In this document: piece by piece, positions 18,950-27,760 of the stretch | How positions within the stretch are numbered: the first letter of the stretch is position 1 | Layout of the letters: each line of letters starts with the position of its first letter | Source: CAVSRC01 sp963730325 | GTDB taxonomy: Bacteria > Pseudomonadota > Alphaproteobacteria > Rhizobiales > Kaistiaceae | Direction: 5' to 3' | Assembly: GCA_963730325.1 (NCBI GenBank) | Contig: CAVSRC010000012.1 | Location: 148,659 to 212,658, forward strand | DNA length: 64,000 nt | Program-made: the position numbers and the translations under genes | Notes under the pieces: model-generated | What the model saw: the letters and a program-made list of their open reading frames with translations, nothing else | Told to the model about the DNA's origin: nothing | Database searches by the model: none

Positions 18950-19816
18950 ATGACGCTGATGCGGAGCGTATTGCGCTCGACGATCTTTCTCTGTGCGGTT
19001 GCGGCCTTTGGTGGGGCGCAGGCGGCGGACCTGCCCTCGGACGTGTCCGGCGGCTACGACCCGCTGGTGGTGCCGACCAGCCTGCCGGCGGTTTCCCAGG
19101 TCAATGGCAAGCTCAGCGCCTTCGGCGGCGACCAGGACGGCACGCTTTTCGGTGTCGAGGGTTCGCTGTCCGTGCCTCTGGGCTTTGCCTATGGCCTCCA
19201 GGTCGACGGTCTGGTCGGCTCGGGCCAGGGCGCGGCCTTCTATGGCGTTGGTGGCCACCTCTTCTGGCGTGACCCGTCGCGGGGCCTCATCGGTCTCTAT
19301 ACCAGCTACGTTTCGTGGGACCTCAGCCATTCCAATGGCACCATCGGCGGCATCGATGTCGGCAAGGTCGGCGTCGAGGGCGAAGCCTATCTCGGGCGCT
19401 TCTCGGTGGAGGCGGGCGCCAATTACCAGTTCGGCACGTTCGACGGCTTCGCCGGCCGGGCGCTGCTCGCCTACTATCCGACCGACAATTTCCGCATCGA
19501 CGGCGGCGTGCGCTATCTGGAAGGTATCGGGACCATCGGCATGGTCGATGCCGAGTGGCGGCCGCACGAGACGAAGGGCCTGAGCCTCTACGCTTCCGGC
19601 TCGTTCGGCGACAACAGCTACAGCCAGGTGGTGGGCGGTCTGCGCTACTACTTCGGCGATTCCGGCAAGTCGCTGATCCGGCGCCATCGCGAGGACGATC
19701 CCAACAACATCCTGAAGCACGACGTGGCGGATTCCGGCACGTGTCCGGCGGGGCAGCATCTCGTCAATGGCGAGGGGGGCTGGTTCTGCACGACGTTGAA
19801 AGTCGAGGAAAAATAG
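18950..19816 (+). CDS. Exported beta-rich protein, paralog 1
   Basis: A 288-residue protein with a signal peptide (about residues 1-25, ending AQA). The mature part is rich in Gly, Tyr and alternating residues (GLYTSYVSWDL, VEGEAYLGRFSVEAGANYQ, FRIDGGVRYLEG), as in outer-membrane beta-barrels, then ends with SLIRRHREDDPNN and a short CP..C tail. It is about 60% identical to the next gene, so a tandem duplication. No known outer-membrane family is recognised. The ATG at 18950 has no strong ribosome site; 18959 is an alternative. Confidence 0.75.
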   Translation: MTLMRSVLRSTIFLCAVAAFGGAQAADLPSDVSGGYDPLVVPTSLPAVSQVNGKLSAFGGDQDGTLFGVEGSLSVPLGFAYGLQVDGLVGSGQGAAFYGVGGHLFWRDPSRGLIGLYTSYVSWDLSHSNGTIGGIDVGKVGVEGEAYLGRFSVEAGANYQFGTFDGFAGRALLAYYPTDNFRIDGGVRYLEGIGTIGMVDAEWRPHETKGLSLYASGSFGDNSYSQVVGGLRYYFGDSGKSLIRRHREDDPNNILKHDVADSGTCPAGQHLVNGEGGWFCTTLKVEEK

Positions 19817-19980
19817 TCAAAAGGACCGCGTAGCCGCTTGTCGAGACCTGCCGATCCTCTTCTGTGATCCGGCGGCAACACGCGGTCTGATTGCGGTGGG
19901 TGCCGCGCGGCGATGATTTACGCCGGCGGTCAATTGGGGTGTGATCGGAAGACACGAATCAGCGGGGAGGAGGCCCCTCG

Positions 19981-20829
19981 ATGATGCGGCTTCGGAATGT
20001 CCTGCTGTCGACGACCTGCCTGGTGGCGGTCGCGGCGGGTGGCGCGCAGGCTGCGGGCCTGCCCGACGGTTATGGCGGTCTGCCGGCCTATGGCGATATG
20101 CCGGCGGTTTCACAGGTGAACGGCAAGGCCAGCGTCTTTGGCGGCGGTCAGGATGGTGGCCTCTACGGCGTCACCGGCTCGCTCACCGCGCCGCTCGGCC
20201 ACGATTTCGGGCTGCAGTTCGACGGCATGGTCGGCTCGGGCAAGGGCGCCGCGTTCTACGGCGTCGGCGGGCACGTCTTCTGGCGCGATCCGGCCAAGGG
20301 CCTCCTCGGCCTCTATTCCAGCTACGTCTCGTGGGACGTCATCAACGGCATTCCGCCGGACGACGCCATCGGCGGGGCGAAGGTCGGCAAGGTCGGGGTC
20401 GAGGGCGAGGCCTATCTCGGCCGCTTCTCCCTCGAGGGGCTGGCGACCTACCAGTTCGGCGATTTCACCGGCTTCGCCGGGAAGGCGGTGCTGGCGTACT
20501 ATCCGACCGACGATTTCCGCATCGATGGCGGTGTGCGCTATCTCGAAGGCGCCGGCGCCATCGGCATGGTCGATGCCGAATGGCAGCCGCACCCCGGCAA
20601 GGGCCTGACCGTCTATGCTTCCGGTTCCTTCGGCGAGAACAACTACGTCCAGGCGCTGGGCGGGGCGCGCTTCTACTTCGGCGATACCGGCAAGACGCTG
20701 ATCCGGCGTCATCGCGAGGACGATCCGATCAACGTCAACGGCCTGCCCGGCGACCTCATGGACAGCGATCATTGTCCGCCCGGCAAATACAAGGACTCTG
20801 ACGGTCTTTGCTTTACGCTACACCGCTAG
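19981..20829 (+). CDS. Exported beta-rich protein, paralog 2
   Basis: A 282-residue paralog of the gene at 18950, with a signal peptide ending AQA and the same strand order (AVSQVNGKASVFGGGQDGG, VGSGKGAAFYGVGGHVFWR, AYLGRFSLE, YLEGAGAIGMVDAEWQP) and the same C-terminal LIRRHREDDP plus a Cys pair. Conservation across the whole length argues that both copies are functional. Its TAG stop overlaps the stop of the convergent adenylating-enzyme gene by four bases (CTAG). Confidence 0.75.
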   Translation: MMRLRNVLLSTTCLVAVAAGGAQAAGLPDGYGGLPAYGDMPAVSQVNGKASVFGGGQDGGLYGVTGSLTAPLGHDFGLQFDGMVGSGKGAAFYGVGGHVFWRDPAKGLLGLYSSYVSWDVINGIPPDDAIGGAKVGKVGVEGEAYLGRFSLEGLATYQFGDFTGFAGKAVLAYYPTDDFRIDGGVRYLEGAGAIGMVDAEWQPHPGKGLTVYASGSFGENNYVQALGGARFYFGDTGKTLIRRHREDDPINVNGLPGDLMDSDHCPPGKYKDSDGLCFTLHR

Positions 20830-22133
20830 GCGGAAGTCGGGTCCACGAGGCTGACATAGTCCTCGAACTTGCCTGACGGCGACCGGCTCACGCTGTCGAC
20901 GGCCACCGCCGCGACGGTCATTGTCGGGTGCAGGTGTTTCCTGACATAGGCGGAGAGCCCGGCGAGATCGTTGTGCTGGTCGGCGTCGACCGGCACATAG
21001 CGGTATTCGATCCGGTCAACGGCGGTCTGCACCACCTGAAACTGACGGTGGGCGACGAAGGGCTGCACGTCCTCGGATTCAAGATGGGGCAGGGCGCTGG
21101 TGCCGTCGCTGTAGTGGAAGACGTTGCGGCTGCGCCCGAGCACGCTTTCCAGCACCGGCAGAGTGCGCCCGCAGCCGCAGGGTTCTCCGGCCAGCACGCC
21201 GATGTCGCCGATGTCGTAGCGGATGAACGGCGTCGCGTAGTTGTAGAAGGACGTGACGAGGATGCGTCCCGGCACGCCCGGCGGGGCCGGCCGGTCGTCA
21301 TCGCCGACGATTTCGACGCGCACCAGGTCGGCCGTCACGTGAAGCTTGCCCGAATGCGGGCAGGTCGCGGCGATGTGGCCGACCTCGGTGGCGCCGTACT
21401 GGTCGAGCGGCGCCCTGCCGAAACCGGCGCGGATCGCGGCGCTGAGCGCGGGCGTGACGGCCTCGCCATAGGTCAGGACCGCGTCGAATGAGAGCGGCGC
21501 GCCCTCTTCGGCCGCCATGCGGCCGATCTCGCGCAGATTGCTCGGGAAGCTGGCGAGGATAGCGGGCCTTACCCGTCGCAGCCATTCGATCTGCTGGAAC
21601 AGCGGCGTGTCGATATTGAGCGTCGCGCAGGGGCTGTCCTCCTCGGCGACGCGCCATTGCGGCGCCGTCTCTCCGTCCGGGTAGAGCGCCTCACCGGGGG
21701 CGAAAGAGAGAAGACCCACGAGCGCGCGCGGATCGAGCTTGTGCCAACGCAGGAAGCGCTCATTGGCGCAGGCGCTGGCTACGTTCTGGAGGGCCGATTT
21801 GCCGTGGCGCAGGGGGCGCCCGGTCGAGCCGGAGGTGAGGCTGGTCAGCGTCTTGCCGGTGACGGCGGGCGTCGTCCGGGCGAACAGGGCGTCGGCATTC
21901 TCCTGCGCTTGCCCGCGCGTCAGGATCGGGATCTCCGTCCAGCGATCCCAGTCGATGCTGTCGTCGGCGCGGAAGACCGGCGCCAGCCGGTCGGCATAGA
22001 ACGCGGTCTCGCTGCGGGCGTGGCGCAAGAGCCGGTCGAGCAGGCGGCGCTGATAGGCCTGCATGCGGTCGGGCGTCAGGAACTGGGTTTCCTCGATCGC
22101 GGCGAGGAACTTGACGATCGCCGGATCGACCAT
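20826..22133 (-). CDS. PaaK-like adenylate-forming enzyme
   Basis: A 435-residue AMP-binding enzyme related to phenylacetate-CoA ligase. The N-terminal part has the adenylation loop SLTSGSTGRP; later comes QYGATEVGHIAATCP, then YATPFIRYDIGDIGVL with the ATP-contact Asp, and a C-terminal subdomain with the SPSGKFEDY lysine motif. The zinc-like GEPCGCG is also seen. PaaK catalyses aryl-CoA formation, but the substrate here is unknown, and no phenylacetate catabolic genes are near. Third gene of an operon with two unknown proteins. Confidence 0.8.
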   Translation of the reverse strand: MVDPAIVKFLAAIEETQFLTPDRMQAYQRRLLDRLLRHARSETAFYADRLAPVFRADDSIDWDRWTEIPILTRGQAQENADALFARTTPAVTGKTLTSLTSGSTGRPLRHGKSALQNVASACANERFLRWHKLDPRALVGLLSFAPGEALYPDGETAPQWRVAEEDSPCATLNIDTPLFQQIEWLRRVRPAILASFPSNLREIGRMAAEEGAPLSFDAVLTYGEAVTPALSAAIRAGFGRAPLDQYGATEVGHIAATCPHSGKLHVTADLVRVEIVGDDDRPAPPGVPGRILVTSFYNYATPFIRYDIGDIGVLAGEPCGCGRTLPVLESVLGRSRNVFHYSDGTSALPHLESEDVQPFVAHRQFQVVQTAVDRIEYRYVPVDADQHNDLAGLSAYVRKHLHPTMTVAAVAVDSVSRSPSGKFEDYVSLVDPTSA

Positions 22134-22134
22134 C

Positions 22135-22668
22135 TCACGCCCAGGGCGATATCAGGCGCAGCAGTTCGCGGAAGCGGTCGGCGGCCTCTTGCGGGTGGCG
22201 CTTGAGCGCGGCCGCGGCGTTCTCCGCCACGTCCGGCGTCAGCGCTTCGCTGATGTCGCCGCCGGACAGCGCCGTCGTCCTGACGATGTAGAGGGCGGCG
22301 CCGGTTGCCAGCGCCGTCATTTCGTTGGGATAGGCCAGCACCACGTCGGTCATCGGTTCGGAAACGTCGCGCATCATCGGCGAATAGTCGACGACGCGCT
22401 GGTTGGCGAGGCATTCGACCAGATCGGCGCACAGGCGCACGAAGCGGTGGTGCTCGTCCCCGCCGTCGGCTTCGTCCTGCAGCCTGGCGATCCAGCAATT
22501 ATAGGCGCGCCAGCGTCCGGCGACGTTGATGTGAACCTTGAGGGTGAAGCGGTCGGCGATCGCGGTCGCCACCGTGTCGATGGTGCGGTCGAAGGCCTGG
22601 CGGTCGGCGAGATCGGCCAGGCGCCAGACCCGCTCCTCGCCGTAGCGGTCGAGCGCCTCAAAGGCCAT
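22135..22668 (-). CDS. Hypothetical protein, operon with PaaK-like enzyme
   Basis: A 177-residue soluble, helical protein (DRYGEERVWRLADLADRQAF at the start, PQEAADRFRELLRLISPWA at the end). It has no signal peptide or membrane helix and no family I recognise. Its ATG overlaps the preceding gene and its stop lies one base from the next start, so coupled translation is likely. Its position makes it a candidate partner or tailoring factor of the adenylating enzyme. Confidence 0.65.
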   Translation of the reverse strand: MAFEALDRYGEERVWRLADLADRQAFDRTIDTVATAIADRFTLKVHINVAGRWRAYNCWIARLQDEADGGDEHHRFVRLCADLVECLANQRVVDYSPMMRDVSEPMTDVVLAYPNEMTALATGAALYIVRTTALSGGDISEALTPDVAENAAAALKRHPQEAADRFRELLRLISPWA

Positions 22669-22852
22669 GGCCGAACAGCCTGCGCACGGCGCGCCGGATG
22701 AGATCGTTCTGCTGGATCGGCGAAATGGGCACGGCACCCGCGAAGACGCTGGCGTCGAGGTCGGCCAGGCGCTGTCGGGCGGCGCCGATCTGCTCCGTCG
22801 CCGGCTCGGGGGGCGGCGCAGGCGAATGTCCGGATTGGTCGTTGGAAGACAT
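22658..22852 (-). CDS. Small hypothetical protein, first gene of operon
   Basis: A 64-residue protein: a Pro/Glu-rich N-terminus followed by a helical segment with ISPIQQNDLIRRAVRRLFGHGL at the end. No phosphopantetheine Ser motif is seen, so it is not an obvious carrier protein, although its size and place before an adenylating enzyme make that worth testing. In-frame ATGs upstream (22912, 22897) are possible; the chosen ATG gives the most coherent protein. It overlaps the next gene by 11 bases. Confidence 0.5.
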   Translation of the reverse strand: MSSNDQSGHSPAPPPEPATEQIGAARQRLADLDASVFAGAVPISPIQQNDLIRRAVRRLFGHGL

Positions 22853-23022
22853 CACGCCGCCTGTCTTCTCCGATTCCCTGTCATGATACGGCTTCATCCG
22901 GTCCCGGCTCAAGATTCATCCGCAAGAATACGGAGGCCAGGGCCGTCTTTCTTGTTTTCGGGGATTTCTGCTGCGCGGGGCCGGTGAGCGGACCGGCGAC
23001 ACGGTCGCCGGCGGTCTCGGTG

Positions 23023-24000
23023 CTACAGCCAGCCGCGGCGCTTGAAATAGAGGTAGGGCACCAGCGCCGAGATGACCATCAGCACGAGCGCCAGCGGATA
23101 GCCGAACCCCCAGCCGAGTTCCGGCATAAGGCGGAAGTTCATGCCGTAGATGGTGCCGATCAGGGTGGGCGGGAAGAAGAACGTCGCCGCCACCGTCAGC
23201 ACGCGGATCACCTCGTTCTGCTCCACCGAGATGAGGCCGAGCGTGGCGTCGAGCAGGAAGTTGATCTTGTTCGACAGGAAGGTGACGTGGTCTTCGAGCG
23301 AGCGAATGTCGCGGGCGGCCAGCTTCATGCGGGCGCGGTTGTTGCCCTTGGCGTTGATGCTCGGCGCCGCCAGGCCGGCGAACTGCACCAGGCGTTCAAG
23401 CGAGGCGAGACTCTCGCGGGCCTTCGCCGCCAGATCGCCCTGCACGCCGATCGCCTCGATCAGTTCGGAAAGCTCGCGGCCCTCATGTGCCGGATCGCGA
23501 CGGCGGGCGAAGACGTCCTGGTTGATGCGGTCGACGTCGCCGCTGATGCGCTCCAGAACGTCGGCGGCGCGGTCGATGATCGCCTCGATCAGGCCAAGGA
23601 AGACCGCCGGGGCGGAGGTGCAGCCGCTGCCCGGCTTGGAGGCGCGCAGCAGGAAATGGCGCATCGCGCGCAGGTCGTTGTGGCGCAGCGTGATGATGCG
23701 GTCGCCGGTAATGGCAATGGTGAAGGGCGCCAGTTCCGGCTTGCCGGCGTCCACCCCGGTCATCACCGTAGCGGTCATGAAGGTGGCGCCGTCCTCGGAA
23801 TAGAGGCGGCTGGAGAACTCGATCTCCTGGGCTTCTTCGCGGGTCGGCACCGACGCACCGAGGAAGCGCTCGGCGGCGCGGTTCTCCTCCACCGACGGCT
23901 GGAAAAGATCGATCCAGCCGGTCCCCGGCGGCGCCTCGCCGCCTTCCGCCGCCGGCAGGTTCTCCAGGCCTTTTTCGTTGAAACCGTAGAAGCTCAGCAT
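23023..24000 (-). CDS. corA: CorA family magnesium transporter
   Basis: A 325-residue CorA/MIT-family channel for Mg2+ (or Co2+, Ni2+). The long helical cytosolic domain runs to about residue 265 and is followed by two C-terminal helices with the selectivity motif YGMNF between them (IGTIYGMNFRLMPEL) and a basic C-terminus (YFKRRGWL). This GMN motif is diagnostic of the family. Start is ATG at 24000 with a GGAGGG Shine-Dalgarno. Confidence 0.95.
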   Translation of the reverse strand: MLSFYGFNEKGLENLPAAEGGEAPPGTGWIDLFQPSVEENRAAERFLGASVPTREEAQEIEFSSRLYSEDGATFMTATVMTGVDAGKPELAPFTIAITGDRIITLRHNDLRAMRHFLLRASKPGSGCTSAPAVFLGLIEAIIDRAADVLERISGDVDRINQDVFARRRDPAHEGRELSELIEAIGVQGDLAAKARESLASLERLVQFAGLAAPSINAKGNNRARMKLAARDIRSLEDHVTFLSNKINFLLDATLGLISVEQNEVIRVLTVAATFFFPPTLIGTIYGMNFRLMPELGWGFGYPLALVLMVISALVPYLYFKRRGWL

Positions 24001-24175
24001 GCACGACCCTCCGGGCGAGGACATGCACCGTTGGCGTGCTGCGATCAAGCGTCGCTTTGCCCGGACGGCAGCTTTTCCTTGGCGTCCTGCCGTGCGACGA
24101 TGCCGCCGGAACGGGACAAACGCTTGGGGGGTCGGCCGAACCGGCCGGTCTTGCCCGATTCGGAGGCGATTCATC

Positions 24176-24667
24176 ATGGTTCCAGGGTTCTCATCGGCGG
24201 CGAAGGCTCTGTTCGCCGCCGCAGTGCTGGCTGCGGCCGCCATCGCCGGCGCGGCGCCGGCCAATGCCGGCTACGTCAAGACCGGCCTGCTCACCTGCGA
24301 GGTGGCGCCCGGCGTCGGCATGATCCTCGGCTCGTCGAAGGGCATGAGCTGCAGCTTCAAGCCGGATTTCCGTGGGCCGGAGTATTATGGCGGCCGCATC
24401 AACAAGATCGGCCTCGATATCGGCGTCACCGGCAAGACGGTGATCGTGTGGGCGGTGCTCGCCGCGGCACGCGGATACCCGGTCGGCGCGCTGGCCGGCA
24501 CCTATGTCGGCGCCTCGGCCGAGGTATCGGTCATCGTCGGCGCCGGCGCCAACGTGCTGGTCGGCGGCTCGAACCGCTCCTTCGCCCTGCAACCGCTTTC
24601 GGTCCAGGGGCAGACCGGCCTCGATCTGGCGGTCGCCATCAGCTCGCTCGACCTGTGGGCCGAATAG
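24176..24667 (+). CDS. DUF992 family exported protein
   Basis: A 163-residue exported protein with a signal peptide (ending ANA, about residues 1-30) and the DUF992 pattern: VKTGLLTCEVAPGVGMILGSSKGMSCSFKP with two cysteines and a Gly/Ala-rich end ALAGTYVGASAEVSVIVGAGANVLVGGS. The family is found in alphaproteobacteria and its function is unknown. The ATG at 24176 has GGAGG nine bases upstream. Confidence 0.9.
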   Translation: MVPGFSSAAKALFAAAVLAAAAIAGAAPANAGYVKTGLLTCEVAPGVGMILGSSKGMSCSFKPDFRGPEYYGGRINKIGLDIGVTGKTVIVWAVLAAARGYPVGALAGTYVGASAEVSVIVGAGANVLVGGSNRSFALQPLSVQGQTGLDLAVAISSLDLWAE

Positions 24668-24825
24668 ACATGGATCAAGGCAGTCACTCCCCTCCGTCTG
24701 CTCTTGTCAGTCCGATGGTTCCCTGATGTCATCGGGTTAAGCCGCCGCGCGCCAGGGGGCTTCTTGCGCGGCATGAAAAAGAACGAACAAACAACGGAAC
24801 GCTCAAGCAAAAGAAAGGCGCGGCT

Positions 24826-26874
24826 ATGGGAAACAACAATAGAGTTGTCGGGCCTCGGTGCATTGCACTCGTAGGCCCGTTCGCCAGCGGCAAGACATCG
24901 CTCCTCGAAGCGATCCTGGCCCGCACCGGCGCGATCAACCGCCAGAGCACGATTGCCGAAAAGCATACCGTCGGCGATGCCTCGCCCGAGGCGCGGGCCC
25001 ATCAGATGAGTGTCGAGGTCAATGTCGCCGAGACCGATTTCATGGGAGACAGCCTGACTTTCTTCGATTGCCCCGGTTCGATCGAATTTGCCTTCGAGGG
25101 CGAGGCGGTGCTCGCCGGCGTCGACCTGGCGGTGGTGGTGGCCGAGGCCGACGAGAAGAAGATCCCGGCCCTGCAAGTCATTTTGAAGACGCTGGAAGAC
25201 CACGGCGTGCCGCGCATCCTGTTCCTCAACAAGGTGGACAAGGCGGACGCCAGCGTGCGCGAGACCCTGCAGACCCTGCAGGCGGCAAGCAGCGTGCCGC
25301 TGGTCCTGCGCCACCTGCCGATCTGGCAGGAAAACGCCGTCACCGGCTACATCGATCTCGCCCTTGAGCGCGCCTTTGTCTATCACGAGCATGCGCCGAG
25401 CGAGTTGATCCCGATCCCCGACGAGGAGAAGGCGCGCGAGGTCGATGCGCGTTTCCACATGATGGAGACGCTGGCCGACTACGACGACGCGCTGATGGAA
25501 CAGCTGCTGGAGGAAAAGGAGCCCAAGCCGGACCAGATCTTCGAAGACCTGGTCAAGGAAATGCGCGACGGGCTGATCTGTCCGGTGCTGATCGGTGCGG
25601 CCGAGCACGGCGGCGGCATCGGCCGGCTGCTCAAGGCGATCCGCCACGAGACGCCGGATATCGCCGCCACCTGCGCCCGGCGCGGAATCGAGGAGAACGG
25701 CGGCGCCATCGTGCAGGTGATGAAGACGGTGCACACGGCGCATGGCGGCAAGCTGTCGATCGCGCGCGTGCTCTCCGGCTCGGTCGGCGACGGTGCCGAA
25801 CTCACCGGTCCGGAGGGCTCGGTCGGTCGCGTTTCCGGCGTCTTCCGCATCATGGGGCAGCACACCACCAAGCGCGACGCGGCCGGGGTCGGCGAGACGG
25901 TGGGCCTTGGCAAGCTTGACGAGGCGCAGACCGGCATGACGCTCGGCGACGGCAAGGACCCGCCGAAGCAGGTGGTTACGCTGACCCCGCCGGAGCCGGT
26001 GCTCGGCTTGGCGGTGGCGGCAGCCGAGCGCAAGGACGACGTGAAGCTTTCGGCGGCCCTGACCAAGCTGGTTGAAGAAGACCTGTCGCTGTCCATCACC
26101 CATACCCAGGATACCGGCGAAACGCTGATCGAGGGGCAGGGGGAGATGCACCTGCGCGTGGCGATGGAGCGGCTGACCAGCAAATACGGCATCACCGTCG
26201 ATACCCACCAGCCCGCCGTGCCCTACAAGGAGACGATCCGCCACGCGGTCAACGTGCGCGGCCGCCACAAGAAGCAGTCAGGCGGCCACGGCCAGTTCGG
26301 CGATGTCGTGCTCGACATCAAGCCGCTGCCGCGCGGCACCGGCTTCCAGTTCGCCGAGACGGTCACCGGCGGCGCCGTGCCGCGCAACTATTTCAGCGCG
26401 GTCGAGCTCGGCGTCGGCGAATATCTCAGCAAGGGGCCGCTCGGCTTCCCGGTGGTCGACGTGTCGGTGACGCTCACCGACGGCTCCTACCATGCGGTCG
26501 ATTCCTCCGACATGGCCTTCCGCACGGCGGCGCAGATCGGCATGCGCGAGGGTATGCCGCAGTGCGGCCCGGTGCTGCTCGAGCCGATCCTCAAGGTCGA
26601 GATCGCGGTGCCGTCGGAGGCGACGCCGCGGGTCAACGGCATCGTGTCGCAGCGGCGCGGCCAGATCCTCGGCTTCGACGGGCGGCCGGACTGGCCGGGC
26701 TGGGACGTGGTCGAGGCGTTGATCCCGCAGGCCGAGATCCGCGACCTGATCGTCGAGCTGCGCTCGGCGACCGCCGGTGTCGGTACCTTCAAGGCGACAT
26801 TCGATCACTTGGCCGAACTGACCGGCCGGCTCGCCGACCAGGTCATCGAGCGGGCGGCCGAAAAGGCGGCCTGA
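24826..26874 (+). CDS. EF-G-like translational GTPase with altered catalytic motif
   Basis: A 682-residue protein with all five EF-G domains recognisable, including the C-terminal domain IV/V region (PRVNGIVSQRRGQILGF and ATAGVGTFKATFDHL). G1 is GPFASGKTS (17-25), G3 is DCPGS (81-85) and G4 NKVD (135-138). In canonical EF-G the G3 motif is DTPGH and its His activates GTP hydrolysis; here it is Ser85, and the switch I Thr is replaced by Ser62. So this is a divergent EF-G homolog (EF-G2-like), not the main FusA. Its role is unknown. Confidence 0.85.
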   Translation: MGNNNRVVGPRCIALVGPFASGKTSLLEAILARTGAINRQSTIAEKHTVGDASPEARAHQMSVEVNVAETDFMGDSLTFFDCPGSIEFAFEGEAVLAGVDLAVVVAEADEKKIPALQVILKTLEDHGVPRILFLNKVDKADASVRETLQTLQAASSVPLVLRHLPIWQENAVTGYIDLALERAFVYHEHAPSELIPIPDEEKAREVDARFHMMETLADYDDALMEQLLEEKEPKPDQIFEDLVKEMRDGLICPVLIGAAEHGGGIGRLLKAIRHETPDIAATCARRGIEENGGAIVQVMKTVHTAHGGKLSIARVLSGSVGDGAELTGPEGSVGRVSGVFRIMGQHTTKRDAAGVGETVGLGKLDEAQTGMTLGDGKDPPKQVVTLTPPEPVLGLAVAAAERKDDVKLSAALTKLVEEDLSLSITHTQDTGETLIEGQGEMHLRVAMERLTSKYGITVDTHQPAVPYKETIRHAVNVRGRHKKQSGGHGQFGDVVLDIKPLPRGTGFQFAETVTGGAVPRNYFSAVELGVGEYLSKGPLGFPVVDVSVTLTDGSYHAVDSSDMAFRTAAQIGMREGMPQCGPVLLEPILKVEIAVPSEATPRVNGIVSQRRGQILGFDGRPDWPGWDVVEALIPQAEIRDLIVELRSATAGVGTFKATFDHLAELTGRLADQVIERAAEKAA

Positions 26875-26900
26875 GGCTGATAGCGAGCCGACAGCGAGCG

Positions 26901-26937
26901 GGCGCGTCCGTGAAAGCGGGCGCGCCTATCTTGTTTT
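26901..26937 (+). terminator. Probable rho-independent terminator after the EF-G-like gene
   Basis: A GGCGCG/CGCGCC stem with a loop of about 14 bases, followed by a T-rich stretch, TATCTTGTTTT. The stem is short, so this is a moderate call. Confidence 0.45.
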
Positions 26938-26967
26938 GCGGTTCCAGCGGTCCAGCCGAACGCAGGC

Positions 26968-27570
26968 TCAGTCGCCACCGACCAGCCGCCCCAGCATGGT
27001 GCGCAAGTCGCTCATCACCGCCTCGCGATCGGGCAGGTCGGTTTCGCCGCTGACCGTCACCGCGACCCGCATCAGATGCAGGATCAGCACGGCCAGTCGC
27101 TCGGCCTCGGCGCGCGGTTTCGGCGGTTCCATGGCGGTCAGCAGGTCGGCGATGCTGCTTCGCATGGCGGCGCGCCGCTCCGTCTTGCCTGGGTCGGGCG
27201 GCAGGTTGGCGAGGGTGACGAAGGCGGGGTTGTCGCTGAGGAAGGCGAAGAAGGTGTCGTAGAGCCGGTCGACCAGCTGGTCGGGCGGCAGGCCGGCCGC
27301 CTCCTTCGCCAGCTTCTGGAGGGTCGCCAGCAGCACGTCGCCCACCGCCGCGTGGACCGCATCGGCGATCGCCTCCTTGGTCGGGAAGAACTGGTAGAGC
27401 GAGCCGATGGCGGCGCCGCCGGCGGCGGCGATCTCGGTCATGGTGGCGCCGTCATAGCCCTTTTCGCCGAATACCCTGGCGCCGGCGGCAATCAGCGCGG
27501 CAACGCGATCGTGGCCGCGCTTGCGCTGCGGCGCACGCGGGGCGCTTGACTTATGTGAGGGCTTCCTCAT
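26968..27570 (-). CDS. TetR family repressor
   Basis: A 200-residue TetR/AcrR-type regulator. The N-terminal helix-turn-helix reads RVFGEKGYDGATMTEIAAAGGAAIGSLYQFFPTKEAI; the C-terminal ligand-binding domain is helical and poorly conserved. The start codon overlaps the left operator, so the first codons encode part of it; there is no Shine-Dalgarno, and a leaderless transcript is possible. It is divergent from the frameshifted SDR gene and two palindromes lie between them, so it most likely represses that gene and itself. Confidence 0.92.
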   Translation of the reverse strand: MRKPSHKSSAPRAPQRKRGHDRVAALIAAGARVFGEKGYDGATMTEIAAAGGAAIGSLYQFFPTKEAIADAVHAAVGDVLLATLQKLAKEAAGLPPDQLVDRLYDTFFAFLSDNPAFVTLANLPPDPGKTERRAAMRSSIADLLTAMEPPKPRAEAERLAVLILHLMRVAVTVSGETDLPDREAVMSDLRTMLGRLVGGD

Positions 27571-27603
27571 ATAAAATGCTCATACATGAGGGTTCCCTCA
27601 CAT
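27546..27603 (+). promoter_or_regulatory. Promoter with two TetR-type operators
   Basis: A strong sigma-70-like promoter faces right: TTGACT (27546-27551), 18-base spacer, TATAAA (27570-27575). Palindrome 1, TGAGG GCTT CCTCA (27556-27569), lies between -35 and -10. Palindrome 2, the perfect TGAGGG TT CCCTCA (27587-27600), lies over the expected transcription start. Two copies with the same half-site TGAGG, next to a TetR gene, make an operator the natural reading. Confidence 0.85.
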
Positions 27604-27760
27604 AGTAGTGCAAGGCGCCCGCTTGTCCAATCTCCCTCCGGGACCAGACCACACCGGCGCCGGTCCCGCCACGACTATCCCAACCACGCCGCGGCGACGG
27701 GGACGACCCTTGGCGCAGCGATGGCGGACCGGGGCGCGCCCGCGAGCCAGAAGAGAAGGA

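Noticed and set aside
24502..26268. A 588-codon frame on the - strand
   Set aside because: Shadow of the EF-G-like gene; composition is that of an antisense frame in a GC-rich gene.
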